Below are positions 55,701 through 64,000 of a DNA stretch of 64,000 bases, in pieces (within the stretch, counting starts at the first letter, position 1; every line of letters starts with the position of its first letter). The notes under the pieces are model-generated. The model was given only the letters and a program-made list of their open reading frames with translations, did not search any database and was not told where the DNA came from. The position numbers were made by a program, and so were the translations under genes. Source of the DNA: Pyrrhosoma nymphula (lineage: Eukaryota > Arthropoda > Insecta > Odonata > Coenagrionidae); NCBI GenBank assembly GCA_963573305.1, contig OY754328.1, positions 45,003,822 to 45,067,821 on the forward strand, given 5' to 3'.

Positions 55701-58139
55701 AAATAAATATAAATCAGCGGAATTAATCTGAAATAAAACGCAGGTTACTTCTTCGTAAAAGATTGAAGGCGAGCATTATGGACCGTGTACAGAAAGTCTT
55801 AATACGCAAAATAAACAAAAGATAATGGAATGCCAATCCTGATGGAGGCATCCGCAGTTGGATCTAGTTGAAGCAGCATGTCGGAAGTGACACATCTGCC
55901 GAAACTGACATCAAGTGAGATGATACCGCGCGGATGACATCCCGGAAATTCAACTGTTTTAACAAAGGAAAGCCACGCACTACGTTAAAAACTGATACGA
56001 CCGAACATTACAGTGTTACACAGATGATGTAAGTACTGAGTTCTTTGTGAGTTGCTAGAGACACGGATGACACAAGCTAGGCATAGATAACATGGACAAT
56101 TCAGATCAGGCGAGTTACAGGAAGGCTGAGGGAATATTAATCTGACTCCACACATTATCTCTAGAAGCGGCTCTGCCGACCTCTGACAAAAGAGTCCATT
56201 CCTCGCGTACCGCACTCTGAATCGCAACCGAAAGATAGCGAAAGACACTTTTAAGCATATAACTCCGAATTAACATGCAGTTCACTTTTAGTCCTCTCCG
56301 TTTTCCTTTTCCCAATTTCTTCTTCATTTCATGGCCAGTGTCCTACCTCAAACTTCTGCGGCGGATCACAGGGTAGTGTTTAGACTTAGAAAGTATCCAG
56401 TAAAAATAGTCAGAGAAACTTATGGTAGCAAAAAAGTTTTCGCAGAACTTAGGAGAAGAGAGCAATGATTGTATTGCCAAAGAAGAGAAGCACCCAGAGA
56501 AGCGAAGGGATTAGAACCTGGAGTCAAAGTCGGTACAAAAATTAACTAGATGCAGCGAAGGGCCAAGTGATCACTCATTCAAATACGCAATGAAACAATA
56601 GGGTACAAATGAATATGGATAAAGTGATCACTAATTTAATTACATAAACGACATAAAATGCAAATAAGTTCTCAGATAATCAACTAAACAGTACTTAAGT
56701 CTCAGCTCCATGCGGTGAGGGCTCCTGTGTGGGGAAGGCCGGCGCTAATAGGGCAAACAAAAACGAAACGAAACATTACGAAAATAAACGAAACACAGAT
56801 CTCACGCACGCCCGAATCAAGCCAAAGAATATAAATATAATGTGCAAGAATGTGTTCCGACCTGTGATATCTCCAACATATATGGAATTAAAAGCTCCCT
56901 TCGTGTGCGTGTGTGAGCAGGAGTTCACCGTTTACCACGCATCGGAACCGATGGCTCGGAAGAGGCCCAAGACCAAGCTGAATAATAATACTCTTGCCGC
57001 TGGAAAAAACCTGTTGCACCGAAAGAATTAACTGAGAGCTCTGAGCGAACCAAGTCACCACTTTGCGCTTGTGAGACGGAGGAATTAAGCAATTATTGCT
57101 TACGTAAAAGAGAATGAAAAATGTGCAACTTATCACAAACGGCGCGCAGAAAACATACTATAGATCAGGGATTCTTAAACGTTTTGGTTCGCAGCACAGT
57201 ATTTCGCCGTGTGGAATCTATAGCTAGCTGCACATCCCGAATGTAGAAGCAGCCATGACTGCTTCAAAGAGGAATTTCGAAGGAGCAGTCCCTAGAGGCA
57301 CTGTATTACCATATACCATACTGCCCCTGTTATAGGACTTCTAGCAGTCCCGAGAGATCAAGAACCCTAGCGAAGGGTACACGAACACCTAGAACGCTCG
57401 AGGAACACTCCCGAACCCTAGCGGAGCATGTATAAACCAGTCATCCGCAGTTCAATAATCAGTTAGAAACGAAGAGGTTTACATGTAGTATGTACAAAGC
57501 ACTGACATGAGTAGTTGGTTGCCGATTGTCACAATTCTTGGTGTTAAAATAAAACTAAAAATAATATTTTTTGTGTAATTTGAAAAGGTTTGTAGTTAAA
57601 CGCCAATGATTAAGCAGCAGTGAGGAGCATCATAATGAAAATGGAACAAACGAAAAGGTTTGTTCCATTTTCACTATGATAGTCTTTGAAGTCAAATTGA
57701 ACAACTGTGCAAAAGTAAACAAGTCCACCTATCACTCTAAACTTCAACAGGCGTGAAGTATTACTGAAAGAGCGCTCTGTATTTTAGGGTTTGTATTTCA
57801 TGCATTTTCAGTTCTTTAAGATAAATAAATAGCATTACTAAAATATTGTACACACAAGCCTGTTTTTATGTAGGTATACTGTGTTTTTATGTAGGTAACG
57901 ATAGCTCCGATACCGTTACGTAGCTCTTAGTAGTAGTAGTACTCCATAATACTTGAATCCTTAACTGTTACCCAGTACTAACAGCACGCCGTACATGTTT
58001 TCAACTTAACTCTCGAGCCTCTGTCCATTTGCGTAGTTGCAAAATACATATATACTAACGGTCCCTCTCCATTGTGAGCATGTCTGTAGTGTGGTGCATA
58101 CTTATGAGGCTTCGCCTCGTGACAGGCATTAGCGATTTA
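52766..58139. other. Long stretch without recognised genes
   Basis: A tRNA-like B-box cluster at 53525-53605 (see separate entry) and a hAT-like terminus CAGGGATTCTTAAAC at about 57175 are the only recognisable items. Open frames of up to 121 codons (for example around 53848-54213) have no visible domain. Confidence 0.45.
53520..53605. repeat. tRNA-like SINE fragments in inverted orientation
   Basis: GGGATTCGAACCTAGATCTC (a B box on minus) and GGGAGATCCAGGTTCGAGTC (a B box on plus) lie about 45 bp apart around GTTAAC, each matching the 3' half of a tRNA-derived SINE head. Neither makes a full cloverleaf. Confidence 0.55.
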
Positions 58140-58262
58140 TGCTAATTCATAATTAGCCGTAGTTACATTACCTTAGCATATAGTGTTATGCATGTCACTC
58201 ACCCCCTGCCACACACCCCTGAGGTGGCTTGCAGGGTATTTTGTAGATGTAGATGTAGATAT
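58140..58262 (+). mobile_element. LINE 3'-end fragment with (GTAGAT)n tail
   Basis: ACCCCCTGCCACACACCCCTG then GGTGGCTTGCAGGG and TGTAGATGTAGATGTAGAT. The CCCTGCCACAC-GCC-CTG-GGTGGC block also occurs on minus at 60345-60370, at the 3' end of the LINE relic there, so both belong to one family. Confidence 0.68.
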
Positions 58263-60309
58263 GCGTTCTTACTTTCACAATACTTTTTTTGCGGGAAACT
58301 GGAGTGTGCCGAGGCACAAAAAACATTTGAGTAGCGTAGCCCTACAGAGGTTCTACGAAAAAGTAAGAAGAAACAAGCGCGGGGCGTGACACACGCGCTT
58401 GAAACATTGAAAGAGGATTTTCGATTGGACAAGAAGGCACTCTTGTCGAGACGAAAGTAAACAAGAATGGAATGAGTCCCTCCATTCAGATGAGAGAGTG
58501 GGAGAGGGGGGAAGGGCAGATGAACGAGGAGCTTGGCTCTCCGGCTTGCGGTGTCGTCTCGAGACGGGCAGTCGGGAGCTCAGGATGCCGAAATTTCGGC
58601 TAAGCGCGAGCTATAATATAGAATGCGTGGCCCGGTCAACATGGGAGGTATTCGGAGAATTAGATCAAATTTCTAAAATAGGAAATATAATGCAAAATAA
58701 AAACATTGTGAGATCCCGGGGGATTGGCTGGTTGGCTCATTTGGAGAGAGAATGGGAGATATGCGGAGAGGCAGATTTTTTCCGGAGTGTCGTGCACTGC
58801 AAAGGAGATGAGAGCGAGTGAGATGTTGGGGGATGGGGGGGGAAGGAGAGGGACAGAAGACTGATTGGAGGCGCTAAAGAGGCCAACGTCGCTACGCTGC
58901 AGCGCCAGGATATGCAACAAATAAGTATGAGCCCACATCTACTCAGGGTTCATGACACCTTTATCTCGCGTTTAGATTCGAAGTGTACTTGGGTCCAAAG
59001 GGACATGGATTCATGTTTACGAAATGTGATTGATCTCAACCAATAAAGTCAAACATCGGTTGCTTCAATGGAAGGTGCATCACGTCCGTCGACTAACCAT
59101 CACCATTAGTAATTTAATCCCAAAGTTGGTTGACCACAGTCCTCCATTCCACCCTGCTAACCCTTGTAGTTCTCCCTTCCCTTCATTACCAGTTTTAATC
59201 TGTCCCTTGCTCTTTCCCGTTTCCCGCTTTCCATTTTATTTTCATTGCATTACGCTCCTTACGAATTCGTCGAGTCTCAAAGTGTGGCATCTCTCTGATA
59301 GAGGGTGCTCCAATCGCCTTTTTCTATTCTTCCCTTCGCTTCCTCACCCTAACCTCGTCCATTTGATCTTCAACATCCGCCTCTCCTGCACAAAGTTTCG
59401 GAAGCCTCTCGATTCTCTTCTGTTGTTCCATGTCTCGGGGCCGTAGATATAGAGTGTAACACTCCAAAAGAATGTTTTCAGGAACTGCTTCCATGTTGGT
59501 AATCCTATTTTCTTTGACCGCTACAATTCATCAACTCCTAGAAGAGGGCACCTTCTTTTTTTAGGGTTGTGGGTCTTCCGAGGCCTGAGATTGGCCTCTT
59601 TTCCAGGGGTGGCCGTGCGAGGGGTGGGTGGGCTACTGTGTAGTTCGTGCATTCGGCCGGTGGGGGGGGGGGGGCAAGCAAAGCTGGCGGGTGGAGCAGC
59701 AGCCAATCAAGAGAAAGGAAATTCACATTCCCCGCTCCAGCGAGCTCCTTAAGGGTCTCGTTCCCGAGTTATTTCCGAGGAGTTATCATTCGCACGGTTT
59801 TTAGGGCTGGATGGAGGGGTGGGACGGTGCTTTTCAATTTTTTTCTTAATTTTCCCGAGAGAGGGCGCAGAGAAGAGGGGAAATGGGGGCGCCACCTTTA
59901 GAGAAGACTCCTCCCGAGAGAGAGATAGAGAGAGGGAGATGATTGGGAGGGGGGAGGGAGGGGGGGGGGGAGAAGGGATGACGTTCGGGAGATATCTTCC
60001 TTATGAGTGATCTCCGAATCATGCGACCTTACAGTCAAGCAACGTGAATTCCCCAACGTCTTGCTCATTTACAATCAGACGGACAGTTAAATACATCGTT
60101 TCGAAAAACACCGGATTGGACAGACAAGGAGAGGTACATATAATTATAAATTAATGTTTATCACCTTGATCAATGGAAGACATTATTTTTAAGTCATGTC
60201 AGAATGTGTAGCACTCAATAACCATTAGGAGGGCTTCCTCATTGAGCATGCTCAGGGATTTATTAACCAGAACGGCTCCAAAGGAGAGGGGTGTTCGTGG
60301 TCAAATTCA
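58263..60309. other. Unassigned, G/C- and GA-rich stretches
   Basis: Homopolymer G at 59660-59673 and 59955-59972, GAGAGA repeats near 59915-59935. No gene or element recognised. Confidence 0.45.
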
Positions 60310-61360
60310 ATCAACTAATAAACGATTGCATATTCATGCCACCACAGAGGCGTGTGGCAGGGGGTGTAAGGGTACCAGCCAGGGGAAGGGGGAGAATAGG
60401 GAAAAAGAGGGAGAAGAGGAAAGAGGTGAATTGTATTCAAACGAAATGTTTTATCTTAGTGTCACGCTATTTTCGTTACAATCACTGATGGTGCGTAGGA
60501 AGAAGGAACTTTTGCACCTCTTATCAGTTCGGCAGTGCATTTCTCTCTTATTTTGTCGTTTCTTTGACTCCATATTCTATCTACAGAAAAAGCACGGAGT
60601 CAAAATAATATCCTTTGTGTCGTACTGAAGCTCGCCTGATCTAAATTTTCAAGTAATCTAGGTATCGTATCCTCAGAGTCTCTCTTACGACTCCCATCCT
60701 AATCCTTCCATCAGCCGTGTGACACTTTTTCTTCGATCGCAGCAGTTTTCAACGAAGCGTGCGGCTTTCCTATGTATTTGATTCACATCGCAAATCTAAT
60801 CTTTCTGTGCAGGGTCCCAAGCGCTCGCGATGTATTCAAGAAGTGGCCTAACTAGAGCAATTTAGCATCTTTCTTTCACTTTTTCAACGGAGAAACTTCA
60901 TACAAGTCGCTTCATTAACCCTAGTTTCTTTAATGCAGAACCGCAAATGCTTCGTAGCTATGTGTTTCCCTTACGCAATGTCTGAATTAAAGGCGATTCC
61001 CAGGTATTGACTTCATCTGACTCCTCGGTATAAACACCTTCCACTTTATAAATATAGCGCCGGTGTGTTTTGTTTCGTAAGAAGTGTATGGCAGTGCATT
61101 TAATGAGGTTAAGTTCGATCCCCACTTAGGAAACCACGCGTAAGTGTTGTTGAGGTGTGATGAATAAATTTTATAACCCATCGTTTGCGGCCATTTCTTG
61201 GTATATGACAGCGTCGTCTGTAAACATTCAAATTTTGCTACTTAATGTAGAGTTTATGCCGTTTAGATAAATGAGGAATAAGAGGGGGCCGATTACGCAT
61301 CCTTGCGGGACTCCGGATGTCACTCTAAGCTTGTTGGAACTTAAACTGTCGATTACTTAT
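60310..61360 (-). pseudogene. LINE reverse transcriptase relic
   Basis: Minus reading with several stops: VTSGVPQGCVIGPLLFL (RT motif), LIYLNGINSTLSS, FTDDAVIYQEM (catalytic F/YADD, here FTDD), GIELNLIKCTAIHFL, then LEY-ASAWDPAQKD and QIHRKAARFVENCCDR, RKSVTRLMEGLGWES. These are the fingers-palm-thumb and post-RT regions of CR1/Jockey-type LINEs common in arthropods. The 3' end near 60345 carries the CCCCTGCCACACGCCTCTG block shared with 58200. 5' truncated. Confidence 0.82.
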
Positions 61361-61424
61361 TTTTGTTTGTGGACGGTAAAGCCCCTCACCAAAGCCGCTG
61401 TTGCTTCCTAACCAACTTCCTCAC

Positions 61425-62070
61425 CCTGTAATCGTGCTAGATGCAAACTAGATCCTATCTTTACCTCACCCCCTGCTCCCTACTCCTCCATTCCCTCTAT
61501 CCCTCACCCTCCTCCCTCCTCTTGCATCACCAGCAATGTGGTCTACCACCTACAATGTAAACTCTGCTCGGCTTTTTATACTGGCAAATCCTCGACTCCC
61601 CTCTACATACGCATCAATAATCACCGTGGTAACTGTAAGAACCCTTCACAATCTGGTTCTCCTCCCGTTGCGATACACGCATCGCTCCACAAAAATCCTT
61701 CAACCACTGCTACAATGTTTCAACTCTTTTTTCCCTCTCCCAAACTGTTCCCCCACTTGAGCTGAAATCAGTGGAATTATCTTTTATTTGGTTGTATAAA
61801 GCCTTTCACCCTCCGGTCATCAATGTATTTAATTTAACTCCCTTCCCCTCTCCCCCTCCATTCCCCTCCCTGCCTGCCCCTCCCTCCCTTTATTCCCTTC
61901 TTCCCCCCCAATCCCCTCCCCAACTGCCCCTCCCTTCCTTTCTTCTCCCCCAACCCGTCCCGTCATCCATTACTCTCTCCAGTTTGGAAGATGGTGGCTG
62001 TCCAGCCGAAATATCAAAAAAACAGACTTGTGAGTTTCTTTTCTGTGTGTGCCTATATTTAGCTTGTCAC
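61425..62070 (+). pseudogene. Penelope-like element 3' part: GIY-YIG endonuclease domain and tail
   Basis: Plus reading: a Cys-containing lead (RCKLDPIFTSP), then NVVYHLQCKLCSAFYTGKS, LYIRINNHRGNC, PVAIHASLHKN, and the closing LELKSVELSFIWLYKA ... PPVINVFNL. This is the C-terminal GIY-YIG nuclease of Penelope-like retroelements (the usual GIY/YIG pair appears as VVY...FYTGK). The GAAGATGGTGG...CAGCCGAAATATC tail follows. Small frameshifts. Only the 3' part is present. Confidence 0.82.
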
Positions 62071-62120
62071 GTGCGTGACAAACTAAAGCATAGGAAACCA
62101 AACGAAAGAAACTCACACGG
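62028..62120. repeat. Imperfect palindrome joining two Penelope tails
   Basis: GTGAGTTTCTTT ... TTTAGCTTGTCACG, then TGCG, then TGACAAACTAAAG ... AAAGAAACTCAC: the two arms are inverted versions of the same tail sequence. Centre near 62072. Confidence 0.85.
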
Positions 62121-62199
62121 CCGTTTTTTAGGGAGGAAAGGGCAGAGAGGATGGGGGGGGGCGGGTAAGTGCGAATGGGTAGTGGTGGGGGGAGAGAAG

Positions 62200-63640
62200 T
62201 GGCTATTGGGCTATTATTTTCAGTGGGCTAAGTTTAGCCCGGGCTTTTCAAACGCCTTCGTTTATACGAGGGTACTCACGAATTTTCACGTCAAGATTAC
62301 TGGCGGAAACGGGAAGGGCTTCTACGATGTTGAGTGAAAAACAGTCTTCAAAGGTTTGGCAGTGGGATGTGGGACGTTTGGGGATGGGGTCAATGAAAAG
62401 TGGAGTTTTGGTCGCATGACGGTGATTATTCATGCGAATATTAAGAGGGGTGGTACATTTACCTACGTAGAAGGCAGGAGAAAAATTGCAGGAAAAGCGG
62501 CAGATGATGTCGCCGGTGGTAAAATCGGCCGTAGAGGAAGATCTTTTGGAGGAGGGGGAGGCAGAAGGGCGTAGGAGGGAGTAGCATTAGCTCCTAGGGC
62601 GTTCACAGGTAGAGGAAAGAGGTGGAGGGTGGAGTTGAAGGGAGGGTCTAGTGGATTTAAAGATGTCTCGCTGGTTTGAGGGGCACTTATAAGAAGCTTT
62701 GGGACATGAGGGTAAGAGGAGGGAAGTAGAGGTATTGTTTTCAATGATAGGATACAGGTATTTCAGTATGTTTTTGATTATGTGTGCTCCAGGAAAGAAT
62801 GTGGTGACAAGGTTAAGTTGGTCAGGTTGGTGGGTCTTGGTCCGAGGGGTATATTAGGCAGTATGATGCAGGATTTTATTTAAAAGTAGTTTTTCGGGGT
62901 ACTCGCGTTCTCTGAGGGAGTGATGAAGATTTTCAATACATTCTTTTAGAGAGCGGGCATTGTTACAAATCAGCTGGCCGCGGATAGAGAGAGAATAAGG
63001 GAGTTTGGTGTGAGAAGGATGACAGCTGTAACAATTGAGGTACATATTGATCGTGGTTCGTTGTTTTTTTGTGGACGGAGGTGACGCATTTACTCTCCTT
63101 AATTTGGATATTAATATCCAGGAACGTAATTAAGAAGTCAGAAATGGAAGATGTGAAGGAAACTGAGTATAAAGAGTTCAGTATGGAAATGAAAGAAGAT
63201 AAAGAATCACGGCCGTATGGCCAGAGGACGATAATATCGTCAAAACGGCGGGTCCATAAGAAAGTTTTAAGTGTTTGGTTTTTCAAGAAAGTGGTTTCGA
63301 GATGACCCATGAACAGGTTGGCATAAGATGGTGCCATGCGAGTACCCATGGCAGTACCTTTTGTTTTAAGGAAAATTTTATTGTTGAAGGAGAGGACATT
63401 TTTTGTTAACAGAATTTCGGCGAGGCGGATAATGAAGTTTGTGGAGGGGAGGTGTGGTTTTGGGCGATGTGATAAATACAAAAAATTAATGAATGTATAC
63501 ATTCATCGACTCTTGTCCACCGGTACGGGCTTAATTGTGCGCGCCTTCGGCGCTGTGAATAAAAGCGAAGAGTGTCCATGAGCAAAGTGGTATTAGGGGA
63601 GATAGAGACGGTGTGGAGAAGGTCGAGGAAGAGGTATGAA
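62200..63640 (-). pseudogene. Penelope-like element: reverse transcriptase plus GIY-YIG endonuclease
   Basis: From 63640 on minus: LHTVSISPNTTLLMDTL, then (63502) LPSTNFIIRLAEILLTKN, KGTAMGTRMAPSYANLFMG (the Penelope RT signature), RRFDDIIVLW (catalytic DD), FLDINIQI. In the next frame (63045) RGQLICNNARSLKECIENL and RGYP-like REREYPEKLL follow. Further down, FTTGDIICRFSCN, FYVGKCTTPLNIRMNNHRH and HCQTFEDCF supply the GIY-YIG nuclease, which ends near 62245. The order RT-linker-GIY-YIG is that of Penelope-like elements. Frameshifts separate the blocks; RT and nuclease residues look largely preserved. Confidence 0.85.
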
Positions 63641-63744
63641 TCTTTGAAGAAGGAGGGAAGAGAGATGACTAGGGGTCTCTTCTGAGCCCGCTACGAAAGG
63701 CAACGCATAAAATGAAGAACAGAACGGTGGTGTGAATGTGGAAT

Positions 63745-63870
63745 GACGGCCGATTTTAAGAGGAAAAAAATCGACTAGACCGAGGTTCGAACCACGCACC
63801 TCCCGATATTGCGCCGGATGCACGCACCACCGTGATAACTAGCCGTATTAGAGCCGCGCTGGGATGTTTG
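63745..63870 (-). mobile_element. tRNA-derived SINE head
   Basis: On minus: GCTAGTTATCACGGTGGTGC then GGTGCGTGGTTCGAACCTCG (B box GGTTCGAACC), followed by TTTTTTTCCTCTTAAAATCGG. A/B-box spacing and lack of a closed acceptor stem point to a SINE rather than a tRNA gene. It lies just upstream of the Penelope-like RT. Confidence 0.6.
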
Positions 63871-64000
63871 TGCCCAGAAACATCCGCACAGGAGTAGCCC
63901 GTGCATTGGGCCAAGAGATGGCCCCAGGGAAGTGTTTCACCCACCGGCAGAGTTGGACCAGCGAACGCAGAGGAGGAAAGAAAAGGTGGACTCAGTCACA

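Overview
The window looks like nuclear DNA of an arthropod, most likely an insect with a large, repeat-rich genome. Coding sequence is intron-split, with GT-AG exons on the minus strand. Most of the rest is a graveyard of eukaryotic transposable elements (TEs): piggyBac, hAT, Tigger/pogo, PIF/Harbinger-like MITEs, Ty3/gypsy, R1/LOA-like and CR1/Jockey-like LINEs, Penelope-like elements, and tRNA- and 5S-related SINEs. There is no bacterial gene organisation. I cannot place the species.

Region 1 (1-14.4 kb, probably to 34.2 kb) is a minus-strand gene for a two-pore cation channel (TPC family). Seven exons were found from splice sites and reading-frame phase: 14402-14317, 14230-14110, 14022-13894, 2743-2682, 2475-2302, 316-215 and 128-1. 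Together they encode the N-terminal approach and channel domain I (S1-S6 with the pore), and the gene runs off the left edge. An 11.1-kb intron holds a nested TE stack: a Tigger relic split by a 6-kb hAT element, which itself carries a LINE, a hAT MITE, a Harbinger-like MITE and a SINE. A deleted Tigger copy follows. A methionine-initiated exon at 34199-34113 is phase-compatible as the first coding exon.

Region 2 (16-31 kb) is dominated by piggyBac: a fragment, an internally deleted copy with TTAA ends, a copy with 101-bp terminal inverted repeats sitting exactly between two ~450-bp inverted arms, and a frameshifted copy carrying a 5S-rRNA-like SINE. A 1.9-kb hAT deletion derivative with perfect 8-bp target duplications and ATCGAT-rich satellite ends lies among them.

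Region 3 (31-46 kb) holds an LTR-like block, a MITE with G-run tandem repeats, and an R1/LOA-like LINE bounded by a 15-bp target duplication. That LINE contains two younger insertions, each with a target duplication: a solo LTR and a retroposon with a (TTCTA)n tail. A Ty3/gypsy relic (gag, protease, RT, RNase H, candidate 3' LTR) is broken by two inverted-repeat elements.

Region 4 (46-60 kb) has few recognisable elements. It includes a CpG-rich block at 49.7-50.5 kb, a long hairpin at 51.2 kb, and a minus-strand low-complexity candidate exon at 52.0-52.6 kb of the kind seen in developmental transcription factors.

Region 5 (60-64 kb) has a minus-strand LINE reverse-transcriptase relic and two Penelope-like elements joined tail to tail across an imperfect palindrome, ending in a tRNA-derived SINE head.

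I did not find a convincing new biological system. The least ordinary structures are the foldback piggyBac composite (21.7-24.04 kb), the tail-to-tail Penelope pair, and the several deletion derivatives that keep DNA-binding or accessory domains but lose the catalytic core.
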